A stretch of DNA of 64,000 nucleotides from NCBI GenBank assembly GCA_049317525.1, contig JBMOIC010000015.1, forward strand, positions 5,357 to 69,356. Reading direction: 5' to 3'. Numbering within the stretch: position 1 is the first letter of the stretch; the number at the start of each line of letters is the position of its first letter. A program made the translations under genes and the position numbers. Positions 19,634 to 28,244 of this stretch are shown piece after piece. The notes beneath the pieces are model-generated. The model saw nothing but the letters and a program-made list of their open reading frames with translations. It did no database searches and had not been told where the DNA came from. Source of the DNA: UBA961 sp049317525. GTDB lineage: Bacteria; Bacteroidota; Ignavibacteria; Kapaibacteriales; UBA961.

Positions 19634-21688
19634 TTACTTTTTTTTCAAGATTTCGTCTAGTTTATCTATATGTTTTGTTACAGGATAATTTACTGCTATA
19701 CGAGATAGCCATTGTTCTGTAAATCGTTTCTGTACTTGGTCTTGATAAGCTGGAGCAAAATCTGAAATAGCTTCTTCAAAACGCTTTTCACGAGGTTGAA
19801 TGATTTCATTAACTCTAAGGATAATATATCCTCTTTCGAATGATTCAGGACCATAGATATCGCCAGGCATCAATTGTTTTTTCTCTGCAATAGCAGAAAA
19901 TTTACTTTCTTTTATTGACTGCGCTGTATAGCGTCCTTTTTTTTCTTTATAGCCAGCACGTTCTGTATATTCACCTGCAATATTATCGAATTTCTCGCCA
20001 GCATCAATTCTTGCCTTCAATGCTTTTGCTAAAGAGTCACTAGACACATAAATCTCACTCATATCATATTTTAACTCTGTTTTATAACGAGTTTTTGTGC
20101 TATCCCAATATGCTCTTGCTGCTAATGAATCAAATTTTAGTTTACTCCATACTTCTTGTTCTTCTACTTTAAACAATAAGATACCATCTCTGAATTCTTT
20201 CATTAGTCCAGAGAAATCTGCAAATTCTTTTTCTAAAGATTCAGTTGCAAGCTTCATAATCAATGGATCGCTCATTTTATCGATAGCTCTTACACAACCC
20301 ATATAATTAGCCGAAATTGCTCTGTATTCTGCTCTTTTAGTTGTATCTACAAATCCACCGACAGAGATATATCCTTTATCTCCCATAGAATACAATATGT
20401 CCGAACGATTATTAACCTGTTGGAAAGCAATGGTATCTGAAATCACTTTAATTGTGTCGGTTTTAGATAGCATATTTGCCAAAGCTTCACTATTAAGTTT
20501 CCAACCATATGCAAGTTTTAAAGAATCCAGCATTTTTCTTTTATCTTCTTCAAAATAGATTCTCTTATATTCTTTTTTTGCTGCTTCTTTTTCTATGTCT
20601 AAATTTACCACTTGTGTAGTATCACGGCGTATGATATGAATTCCATAATCTGTCAACACTTTACCTGAAATCTGGCCATCTTTTAATTCATATAAGGCCT
20701 TTTCAAATTCAGGATGTAATACATCTCCAGAGGCACCTTCTAATCCTTTGCTTCTAATATACCAAGCACCTAAATAGCCTCCTTTATCTTTACTCGAGGC
20801 ATCATCTGAATGTGTTTTTGCTATTGTTTCAAAGGATTGTCCAGCTTTTAATAAACCTAATAAACTATCAGCTTTCTTGGATGCATTTAATGAATCATCT
20901 TTGCTAGACATAAAAACAAGTATATGGCTTCCACGAACGCGTATTCTTGGTTCATTTCTAAGGGTTTTTACAATAAAATAGCCACCACGAGCATTCACTA
21001 TAGTAGGACATATTTGGCCTGGAGCAACAGAATAAGCAGCATCTTCTACTGTTCTTAATATTCTTCCACTTGTAATAAATGGTAATACTCCACCTTTATT
21101 GCCTGTTTCTCTATCTTCAGACGAATCCCTTGCAATTTTCTCGAAATCTGCACCAGCACGTACTATTCCTAATAATCTTTGTGCCTTTTGGAATGAAGCA
21201 ATGGTATCAGATTTTTTTTCAACAAAAATAATAGCTACCTGTAATTCGCGTTTTCTTCTTTCCAGCATCTTGTCTATAGTTGGATCAACTATTTTCTTTT
21301 CAAAGAAATAATTATCAGCTAATAATTTTCTGTTTTGTTCTATATCAACTTTTACACTGGAATCTTGATCAACTTTTCTTCCATATGCGTCTAATACTTT
21401 AAGACGATAATTTGCATATAGCTTCATAAAATCAAGAACTGAATCTCTAGATACATCTGCTAAACGGACATTTTTTCTATTCATATTTCTACGAAATGCC
21501 GATTCTAAGTCACTATATGAAATTGATTCTGGACCTACAGTTAATACAATTGGATTTACTGGTGTTTTAGAGGCAGGACTTGCAGTTTTAGATGCTTTAC
21601 TTGATTTACTTTTTTGTGCATTTAGTGAACTAAAAGACACCATTGCAAATGAAAGTAAAATGGCTGAGAAGGATAAAATTCTTCGCAT
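19634..21688 (-). CDS. Large periplasmic PPIase/chaperone with parvulin repeats (PpiC/SurA family)
   Basis: A 684-aa exported protein from the ATG at 21688 (MRRILSFSAILLSFAMVSF ... LNA signal peptide). A SurA/PpiD-like N-terminal helical region (VGPESISYSDLESAFRR) is followed by three parvulin-like segments. The first is around QVAIIFVEKKSDT ... GGYFIVKTLRNEPR. The second is IRVRGSHILVFMSSKDDS ... YGIHIIRRDT. A degenerate third near the C-terminus contains YDMSEIYVSSDS ... GYIILRVNEI. It likely assists folding of envelope proteins alongside the SurA-like neighbour. The N-terminal residue before the mature part is rich in Ser, Lys and Ala (KSKSSKASKTASPASKT). A strong promoter lies right at the start codon. 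Confidence 0.88.
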   Translation of the reverse strand: MRRILSFSAILLSFAMVSFSSLNAQKSKSSKASKTASPASKTPVNPIVLTVGPESISYSDLESAFRRNMNRKNVRLADVSRDSVLDFMKLYANYRLKVLDAYGRKVDQDSSVKVDIEQNRKLLADNYFFEKKIVDPTIDKMLERRKRELQVAIIFVEKKSDTIASFQKAQRLLGIVRAGADFEKIARDSSEDRETGNKGGVLPFITSGRILRTVEDAAYSVAPGQICPTIVNARGGYFIVKTLRNEPRIRVRGSHILVFMSSKDDSLNASKKADSLLGLLKAGQSFETIAKTHSDDASSKDKGGYLGAWYIRSKGLEGASGDVLHPEFEKALYELKDGQISGKVLTDYGIHIIRRDTTQVVNLDIEKEAAKKEYKRIYFEEDKRKMLDSLKLAYGWKLNSEALANMLSKTDTIKVISDTIAFQQVNNRSDILYSMGDKGYISVGGFVDTTKRAEYRAISANYMGCVRAIDKMSDPLIMKLATESLEKEFADFSGLMKEFRDGILLFKVEEQEVWSKLKFDSLAARAYWDSTKTRYKTELKYDMSEIYVSSDSLAKALKARIDAGEKFDNIAGEYTERAGYKEKKGRYTAQSIKESKFSAIAEKKQLMPGDIYGPESFERGYIILRVNEIIQPREKRFEEAISDFAPAYQDQVQKRFTEQWLSRIAVNYPVTKHIDKLDEILKKK

Positions 21689-21694
21689 GGGTAT

Positions 21695-21724
21695 ATTATA
21701 CTCCACAAACATTAATCTTGACAA
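21695..21724 (-). promoter_or_regulatory. Sigma70-like promoter of the large PPIase, possibly leaderless
   Basis: On the minus strand TTGTCA (21724-21719), an 18-base spacer and a perfect TATAAT (21700-21695) are followed by six bases and the ATG at 21688. Normal start-site spacing would place the mRNA 5' end at or next to the A of the ATG, giving a leaderless message. The GGAG at 21704-21701 lies upstream of the -10 and would not be transcribed. Confidence 0.6.
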
Positions 21725-21812
21725 AATATTTTTATTTATTCTTTTCTATATTTCAATGTGCTTTTAACGACAAAGCGTAAAAAACATTGTATAATCTATC
21801 TATCTAATTTTT

Positions 21813-22916
21813 CTATAGTTCTAGCAATTCTTTAGTTGCTTTTGTTAACAATTCGATTCCATTTTTATGCACAACAATATCGTCTTCAATCCTAACCCCA
21901 AATTTGCCAGGTAAATAAATGCCAGGCTCTATTGTAATAACTGCATTTTCGGGAATCAAACCTTTTTCATTTCGCCATGATATTGCCGGTGATTCATGTA
22001 CTTCTATTCCTAGGCCATGCCCTAAAGAATGTTGAAAATAATCACCATAACCAGCAGCAACAATTTTATCTCTTGCAATTGCATCTAACTCTTTTCCAGA
22101 AATTCCTGGTTTTGCATATGCATTTGCAGCTTCTACACAATGTGCTATTAATGAATATACTTCTTTTTGTTCTTTATTTGCCTTTCCTACCATTACAGAA
22201 CGTGTCATATCGGATGCAAATCCTTCGACATAAAAACCAAAATCGAATGTAATCATATCTCCATTTTTCAATTTTTTATCGGTAGCTCTTCCGTGAGGCA
22301 TTGCACTTCTAAGTCCTGATACTACTATAATATCAAAAGATTCTTTTTCAGCTCCTCTTTTACGGCCTTGATACACGATTTCTGTTGCTAAATCTGCTTC
22401 TGATATTCCTGGTTTTACTAATGTAATGATATGATTAAATACTTCTGTAGTTATATCAGCTGCTTTTCTGATAAGATTAATTTCTTCTTCAGTTTTAGAA
22501 ATTGTCACTTCTTGCGCTATACCATTTGCTTTAACCAATTTTATTGGTGCAAGAAGTTTTCTTAATTGCATTGTAGTTGCATAAGACATTTTATCTGATT
22601 CGAAGCCTATGTTTTTAGCATCATCTAATAATCCTTCTTTTGCAATAAAAGCATAAGGATCTCTTGTTATATAGGTAGCAAGTCCTTTTACTTTAAACAA
22701 TTGATGCTGAATTTGCTCTGCATATAAATCATTTGTTAGGAATAATACTTTTTTAGATGTTATGCATACTGTTGCATAAGAGCCAGAAAAATTTGTCAAA
22801 TAACGTATTGTTGGCAAATGGTTAATAAGTAAACAGTCTATACCTTTCTTTTGTAAAGACAATCTTATCTGCTGAATTCTGTGTTCAGCTCCTTGTATCA
22901 ATGCTTTATTATCCAT
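21813..22916 (-). CDS. Xaa-Pro aminopeptidase/M24 family metallopeptidase
   Basis: A 367-aa cytoplasmic M24B peptidase predicted to remove N-terminal residues next to proline. An N-terminal creatinase-like domain (LINHLPTIRYLTNFSGSYA) precedes the pita-bread catalytic domain. The five dinuclear metal ligands are present in order: Asp in ITFDFGF, Asp in SDMTRS, His in HSLGHGLGIE, Glu in ITIEPGIYLP, and Glu in VRIEDD. The length is that of short PepQ/YpdF-type enzymes. It lies 50 bases after the beta-CASP nuclease gene on the same strand, probably as the last member of that transcript. Confidence 0.93.
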   Translation of the reverse strand: MDNKALIQGAEHRIQQIRLSLQKKGIDCLLINHLPTIRYLTNFSGSYATVCITSKKVLFLTNDLYAEQIQHQLFKVKGLATYITRDPYAFIAKEGLLDDAKNIGFESDKMSYATTMQLRKLLAPIKLVKANGIAQEVTISKTEEEINLIRKAADITTEVFNHIITLVKPGISEADLATEIVYQGRKRGAEKESFDIIVVSGLRSAMPHGRATDKKLKNGDMITFDFGFYVEGFASDMTRSVMVGKANKEQKEVYSLIAHCVEAANAYAKPGISGKELDAIARDKIVAAGYGDYFQHSLGHGLGIEVHESPAISWRNEKGLIPENAVITIEPGIYLPGKFGVRIEDDIVVHKNGIELLTKATKELLEL

Positions 22917-22966
22917 ATAAAAACGAGTATAATCTTTAGCAATAATTATTTGTATTCTAATGAATA

Positions 22967-24349
22967 CTATATAGTTACGATATCACCTTTGGCTGGTATC
23001 ATGATATCAGCAAATCCTTTTTCAACTAGAGATTGTTTTAGTATTTCTTGTGATTTGATTTCTCCGTGCACCAAAAATACTTTTTTTACGGCAGATATAT
23101 TTCTGTTTGATAGATATTCTATTAATCCTGCATGATCTGCATGCCCGCTTAAGCCATGTAATTGCCTTACAGATGCATTAACTGTATAATAATCTCCCAT
23201 TAATCTTACTCTTTTTTCGCCATCAGCAATTTTACGTCCTAAAGTATAAGGCGCATTATAACCTAAAAACAGAATAGTTGTATTTGGTTTTCTTATCGAA
23301 TGTATCAAATGATGAACAACTCTTCCGGATTCGCACATACCACTTCCTGCAATAATTATTGCTGGTTTACCCGATCTATTGATTTTCTTAGATTCAACAA
23401 CATCTTTAACATATTTGATACCAGGAAAAGAGAATAAATCATCATCTCTATAGAGGATTTTTCTGGTTTGCTCATCAAAACATTCTGGGTGCAAGCGGAA
23501 TACTCCTGTTGCATTGATTGCTAATGGGCTATCAACAAAAACATCTATCTTTGGCATTAATCCTCTATTGTATAGATTATTCATATACCACACCAATTCT
23601 TGAGTTCTTCCTACGCTAAAAGCTGGAATTATTAATTTTCCTCTTTTCTCTACAACATCATGGATAATATCTAATAATTCAGCTTCGATATCCCCTTCAT
23701 TTTCATGGTAACGCCCTCCATATGTAGATTCACTTATAATATAATCTACATCCCCAATATGAACTGGATCTCTTAAAATTGGCCTATTGGCTCTTCCAAG
23801 ATCTCCAGTGAACATCATTTTCTTTGTAATTCCATCTTCTTGCCATTCTATTAATACGATCGCAGAACCTAGTAGATGCCCTGCATCATAGAATGTAAAA
23901 AAGACACCTGGCACTGGTTCAAATTTCTTTTCATACGCAATTCCATTAAATAATGATAGAGCATCTGCAACATCATCTATCGTATATAAAGGTTCTATAT
24001 ATTCACCTTTATGTTCTAATAAATGCTTGGCATCTTTCATTTGAATCATTGCGCTATCTGCAAGCATTACAGAGCACAGATCTCTGGTTGCAAAAGTAGA
24101 GTAGATTGTCCCTGAAAATCCATGTTTTACCAATGTTGGTATATTTCCTGCATGATCAATATGTGCATGTGAAAGTACTAATGCATCTATACTTTTAGCA
24201 TCCCAATGAATATTCCTATTTATTCTTGAAGCTTCTTCTCTTCGGCCTTGATATAATCCGCAATCCAACAGAATTTTATAGCCATGTATTGTTAATAAAT
24301 GTTGTGATCCCGTAACTGTTTGAGCCGCTCCATAAAATTCTATATTCAT
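22967..24349 (-). CDS. Beta-CASP metallo-beta-lactamase-fold nuclease
   Basis: A 460-aa cytoplasmic MBL-fold protein with the HxHxDH zinc motif (HAHIDH, residues 61-66). Downstream elements are MFTGDLGR, the beta-CASP insertion with IIPAFSVGRTQELVW, IIIAGSGMCESGRVVHHL, and the C-terminal RMMBL motif VHGEIKSQ. This is the CPSF73/YSH1-like bacterial group, predicted to process RNA as an endo- or exonuclease. It is not RNase J, which carries a different C-terminal domain. AAGGA sits 8 bases before the ATG. It follows lepB by 14 bases. Confidence 0.9.
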   Translation of the reverse strand: MNIEFYGAAQTVTGSQHLLTIHGYKILLDCGLYQGRREEASRINRNIHWDAKSIDALVLSHAHIDHAGNIPTLVKHGFSGTIYSTFATRDLCSVMLADSAMIQMKDAKHLLEHKGEYIEPLYTIDDVADALSLFNGIAYEKKFEPVPGVFFTFYDAGHLLGSAIVLIEWQEDGITKKMMFTGDLGRANRPILRDPVHIGDVDYIISESTYGGRYHENEGDIEAELLDIIHDVVEKRGKLIIPAFSVGRTQELVWYMNNLYNRGLMPKIDVFVDSPLAINATGVFRLHPECFDEQTRKILYRDDDLFSFPGIKYVKDVVESKKINRSGKPAIIIAGSGMCESGRVVHHLIHSIRKPNTTILFLGYNAPYTLGRKIADGEKRVRLMGDYYTVNASVRQLHGLSGHADHAGLIEYLSNRNISAVKKVFLVHGEIKSQEILKQSLVEKGFADIMIPAKGDIVTI

Positions 24350-24363
24350 AATTTTTTCCTTTT

Positions 24364-25014
24364 TTACTGTATAAAATATCCTAATCTAGAAGTATTTTTT
24401 GACCAACATATCATAATTGGCTTTCCCATTATTGATTCTTCTTGTATAAGACCCCAAAACCTAGAATCAAAACTTTGCTCAGAATTATCACCAAGCACAA
24501 AATAGTAATTATGCTGAACGATATATTCTTTATTCATCAATGATTGTAATCCTTGTTTACTATCATCAACGATAAATTGCTTCCAAGCAAGATCATTTTT
24601 GTCTAGCTTCATTCCTTTATATGGGATAATCTGATTGTTTGTTGGATTAATATCTCCAGGACCATATGCTATTCTTTTTACGAAATATACTGTTTCTGAT
24701 ATAGGTGGAAAATCTTTTAAAGCTATTGCAGGAGCTTTAAAAACAATGATATCATTTTTTTTAGGTGTATTCCAAGTAATTCTTAAGTTCTGTGGAATTG
24801 TAATGCCTAAAATTTCCCCTGAAACACCAAAAGAGAAAGCCATTTTACTTACTACAATCATATCTTCTTTTTGCAATATAGGTTTCATAGACTCTGATGG
24901 AACATTGTATAATTCTGCAAAGCTTAGCCGTATAATAATTGCAAAAAGCAATGCTATTATGATACCCCAAAACACATCTTTCCATTCAAACAATTGTTGT
25001 TTTTGATTATCCAT
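24364..25014 (-). CDS. lepB: Signal peptidase I
   Basis: A 216-aa type I signal peptidase that cleaves signal peptides on the outer face of the inner membrane. One N-terminal membrane anchor (VFWGIIIALLFAIIIRLSF) is followed by the catalytic Ser in NVPSESM (S42) and the general-base Lys in YFVKRI (K113). The conserved box GDNSEQSFDSRFWG comes after them. Its ATG overlaps the 3' end of selD by 8 bases. The enzyme would serve the many exported proteins of this window. Confidence 0.95.
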   Translation of the reverse strand: MDNQKQQLFEWKDVFWGIIIALLFAIIIRLSFAELYNVPSESMKPILQKEDMIVVSKMAFSFGVSGEILGITIPQNLRITWNTPKKNDIIVFKAPAIALKDFPPISETVYFVKRIAYGPGDINPTNNQIIPYKGMKLDKNDLAWKQFIVDDSKQGLQSLMNKEYIVQHNYYFVLGDNSEQSFDSRFWGLIQEESIMGKPIMICWSKNTSRLGYFIQ

Positions 25015-26056
25015 TAGATACTCTAACTGTAAATGGACCTTTCTGCTCCATATATCCTATTGATTGCATCGATACTGATGGAAAATTCTTTTGAAATAAT
25101 TCTTTTACTTCATTTTGGGCAGATGGAGAAACAGAAATCAATAATCCACCACTTGTTTGGGGGTCTGCAAGAACTACTTTTTGAAAATCTGTGAGTGGTG
25201 CGATTGTATTTCCATAACTATTCCAATTTCTATGAGTACCTCCAGGAATAGAATCTTGTTCAAAGTACCATGCTAAATCTGGCATTAATGGGATAGTAGT
25301 AAAATCTACATGTGCAGACAAATTACTACCAGTGCACATTTCAGAAAGATGTCCTAATAATCCAAAACCTGTTATATCAGTCATAGCATGAACTTGTGAA
25401 ATACCAGATAATTCTTCACCAATTTTATTTAATTGCATCATCTGTTTAGCAGCTAATCCTCTATGTTCTGTCTTTAAAATTCCTTTTTTTTCTGCAGTAG
25501 TATAAATTCCTATACCCAATGGTTTTGTTAAAAACAGAATATCCCCTAATTGTGCTGTACTATTTTGTTTTAATCTAGTTATTTCAACTAATCCATTAAC
25601 TGCCAATCCAAAAATTGGTTCTGGTGAATCTATGCTATGTCCACCGGCCAAAGGAATTCCAGCTTCTTTACAAATTTCTCTACTGCCCTCAATTACTTTT
25701 CTTGCTATTTCTGGAGACAAGATATTGATTGGCCACCCTAAAATTGCAATTGCCAAGCTTGGTTTTCCACCCATTGCATAGATATCACTTATTGCATTTG
25801 CAGATGCTATCTTTCCAAATTCATATGGATCATCTACAATTGGCATAAAAAAATCAGTTGTACTGATTAATGCCATTCCATTTCCTAAATCATATACAGC
25901 AGCATCATCTCTAGAACTATTACCTACAAGCAAATTTTTATTATCAGGTTTTGCTTCATTTGTTGATAAAATAATATCTAGAACAGACGGCGATATTTTA
26001 CATCCACATCCTGCGCCATGACTATATTGTGTTAAACGTATAGGAGTTTCATTCAT
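25007..26056 (-). CDS. selD: Selenide, water dikinase (selenophosphate synthase)
   Basis: A 349-aa SelD that makes selenophosphate from selenide and ATP, the selenium donor for selenocysteine tRNA and for selenouridine in tRNA. The N-terminus RLTQYSHGAGCGCKISP has the catalytic Cys17 and Lys20, with Cys and not Sec at position 17. The ATP-binding core has RDDAAVYDLGNG, STTDFFMPIVDDP, NAISDIYAMGG and AGGHSID. The C-terminal glycine motif is DPQTSGGLL. The sequence closely resembles the enterobacterial enzyme as I recall it. No selA, selB, tRNA-Sec or selenouridine synthase gene is present in this window, so the use of the product cannot be assigned. It overlaps lepB by 8 bases. Confidence 0.95.
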   Translation of the reverse strand: MNETPIRLTQYSHGAGCGCKISPSVLDIILSTNEAKPDNKNLLVGNSSRDDAAVYDLGNGMALISTTDFFMPIVDDPYEFGKIASANAISDIYAMGGKPSLAIAILGWPINILSPEIARKVIEGSREICKEAGIPLAGGHSIDSPEPIFGLAVNGLVEITRLKQNSTAQLGDILFLTKPLGIGIYTTAEKKGILKTEHRGLAAKQMMQLNKIGEELSGISQVHAMTDITGFGLLGHLSEMCTGSNLSAHVDFTTIPLMPDLAWYFEQDSIPGGTHRNWNSYGNTIAPLTDFQKVVLADPQTSGGLLISVSPSAQNEVKELFQKNFPSVSMQSIGYMEQKGPFTVRVSNG

Positions 26057-26065
26057 AGATTATTT

Positions 26066-28234
26066 TTACTCGGAATTTTTCCAGCTTCTGATGATTTCAA
26101 TTTGAACTGTTCTACTTAAAAATCTACTTTCTGGTAATTCGTGAGAAGGAATACCTGGGGGAAGTTTAGAAGAACCAACTCCGTCAATTTGCACAATATT
26201 GGAATTAGGTCTTATTTTTCTAATAAAATCGCTAACTGTTTTTGCTCTTGATTTTGACAGTCTATTATTAGTTATTGGATTTCCTAGATTATCGGAATAG
26301 CCTATAATACTAATGGTGGCATCATCTTCTAAATTACTTATAAATTTACTAATTGATGCCTTAGCTGCCTCATTCAATGTTGATTTTAACACTCCAAAAT
26401 GCATTAAAGATAAACGTTGTACAGCATAATTTGTGGTATCTCTATCAATTGGAATTTCTACAACACTGGTATTAGATAATCCTTTTCTATCTTGCAGTGT
26501 TAAAGACGCTTGGAATATTGATGGTTCTCCTGAATTCATCAATGTGGCAATATTGGGTTCTAATGAATAGTCTACAATAGGAGCAATTCCTAATCCATTT
26601 GTATCAAGAATTTCATTATCTCCATATTCTGCATGTAATTGCCATGTATTTATCCCTGTATTTGTACTGCCTTCTGGATTCAATTGTATGCTTTTTGGTG
26701 AATATTCTGTCAATTGTATATACCTTGTTCTAACTACAGGATTAAGTATAACATCATCATCTGTATATATTTCTACCCTTCTATTTTCTTCAAATCCTGC
26801 TTCTGTTTTTGATTGTGTAGGTGATTCTGGCATACAATTTTTTCCCATGGGATTAATTGTAATTCTTGATTGATCTATCAACCATATGCTCTCTAAATAT
26901 TTCTTCACTGTCTGTGCTCTTTGCAATGCCAAATCACAATCAGATTTTTCTGTAATCGGATCGGACATACTAGAGAGATTTATCGTAGCTTTCTCATTTT
27001 TTGACAATCTCTCTCCGATGATATTCAAGATATCTACATGCTGAAGTATCGAATTTGGTTCTAAACTATCAGAACTAAATCCTTCAGAAGATTCTAATTG
27101 ATGATATCGTTCTGCTAATTCGGAGGAATGTGGTTTGAAAAACACCAATGGCAAAATTGGAAATCCTTCTGTAACAAATTGTCCTTGCAAGGAAATAGCT
27201 TTTAGCTGTTGCGATTCAGAATCTTGGGTTGCATAAGCTAATAAATTCACTGTAGGTGGTTTTGCGGGTGGAGGCGGTGGACTTCCAATGATTAAAGTAT
27301 CTGTTCTTTTGATAATTTCTGTGTTTATAATTGCAGAAGAAGTTTCGGATATCTCTAAAGATTGCAGAGTAGATCCTTTCACTATTCTTTTTCCTATGAA
27401 TTCAGGTCTTTTAACTTCTATGGTATCGATAAATATATCTTTTTTGAATTCTTCATCTTTTTTTGATTCTTTACCCCATCTTATTGAAACCGACAATGCT
27501 AAAGAAGACTGCTTCCAATCTGATGAACTTACCATTGAACTAAATGGTAGCGTATAAGTTAATTCTGGTGATATTTTTACTTTATCTTTTAAAGTGATAT
27601 CGTAACCAATACCTACTATCGATCCAAATTGTATTGGATTATGATTTTGAATGGTTTGTTCATTAACAAATACTGTATCTCTTTTACCTGATGGGAATGT
27701 AATATTCGATGGTGAGATTAACGATGAAGATGCTGTCCAATGTGGATTAATCAAAAAGCCAATATTTGTTCCAGCATATATTCTTAGATCTCCAGTTTTC
27801 ATTTGAAGAGCGATATTACTGGTAATATTATGTACTTGCATTGTTAAAGAATGATTTCTAACTAATGGTACAATTTGTCCTAATTCATTTACAGTTAGTG
27901 CTCTTCTATCTTCTGTTTCTAAGTTTCCATTGGCCATATTATACGATAAAGTACTTAATAGTCCCCAATTATTTTTCATCCATTCAATCGATAAAAGTGG
28001 CCCGAATCCAAAACCTGAACCACTATTAAAAGAAGGACATGCTGGATCGTTTAAGCATTGCAAATTTCCATCGGTATTATGATGCACATACATTCCTTGC
28101 AATCCGAATCCATACCATAGCGGCAGTGATGTTTTTGCATCTGATTCTTCCTGAGCTAATATATATGGATGGATATAAATCGATAAAAAAGCATGCAATA
28201 GAAAGGAAAGAAATATTCTTATTATCATGTACAT
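26066..28234 (-). CDS. OmpA-family outer membrane protein with two OmpA-like domains
   Basis: A 722-aa protein starting at the ATG at 28234, chosen because AAGGTG lies five bases upstream and a hydrophobic signal peptide follows (IIRIFLSFLLHAFLSI). An N-terminal region of about 240 residues alternates like an outer-membrane beta-barrel (IYAGTNIGFLINPHWTAS, ISPELTYTLPFSSM). It is joined by a proline linker (GSPPPPPAKPP) to a first OmpA-like domain (around LALQRAQTVKKYLES) and a second, complete C-terminal OmpA-like domain (ATISIIGYSDNLGNPITN, LSKSRAKTVSDFI). OmpA domains bind peptidoglycan, so it probably anchors the outer membrane to the wall. Its start lies 10 bases after the T9SS/SBBP protein stop, so they are co-transcribed. 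Confidence 0.85.
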   Translation of the reverse strand: MYMIIRIFLSFLLHAFLSIYIHPYILAQEESDAKTSLPLWYGFGLQGMYVHHNTDGNLQCLNDPACPSFNSGSGFGFGPLLSIEWMKNNWGLLSTLSYNMANGNLETEDRRALTVNELGQIVPLVRNHSLTMQVHNITSNIALQMKTGDLRIYAGTNIGFLINPHWTASSSLISPSNITFPSGKRDTVFVNEQTIQNHNPIQFGSIVGIGYDITLKDKVKISPELTYTLPFSSMVSSSDWKQSSLALSVSIRWGKESKKDEEFKKDIFIDTIEVKRPEFIGKRIVKGSTLQSLEISETSSAIINTEIIKRTDTLIIGSPPPPPAKPPTVNLLAYATQDSESQQLKAISLQGQFVTEGFPILPLVFFKPHSSELAERYHQLESSEGFSSDSLEPNSILQHVDILNIIGERLSKNEKATINLSSMSDPITEKSDCDLALQRAQTVKKYLESIWLIDQSRITINPMGKNCMPESPTQSKTEAGFEENRRVEIYTDDDVILNPVVRTRYIQLTEYSPKSIQLNPEGSTNTGINTWQLHAEYGDNEILDTNGLGIAPIVDYSLEPNIATLMNSGEPSIFQASLTLQDRKGLSNTSVVEIPIDRDTTNYAVQRLSLMHFGVLKSTLNEAAKASISKFISNLEDDATISIIGYSDNLGNPITNNRLSKSRAKTVSDFIRKIRPNSNIVQIDGVGSSKLPPGIPSHELPESRFLSRTVQIEIIRSWKNSE

Positions 28235-28244
28235 ATAATCACCT

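Noticed and set aside
21750..21790. Hairpin CAATGT ... ACATTG after the M24 peptidase gene
   Set aside because: The stem is interrupted and the T run lies inside the hairpin and not after it, so I could not call it a terminator.
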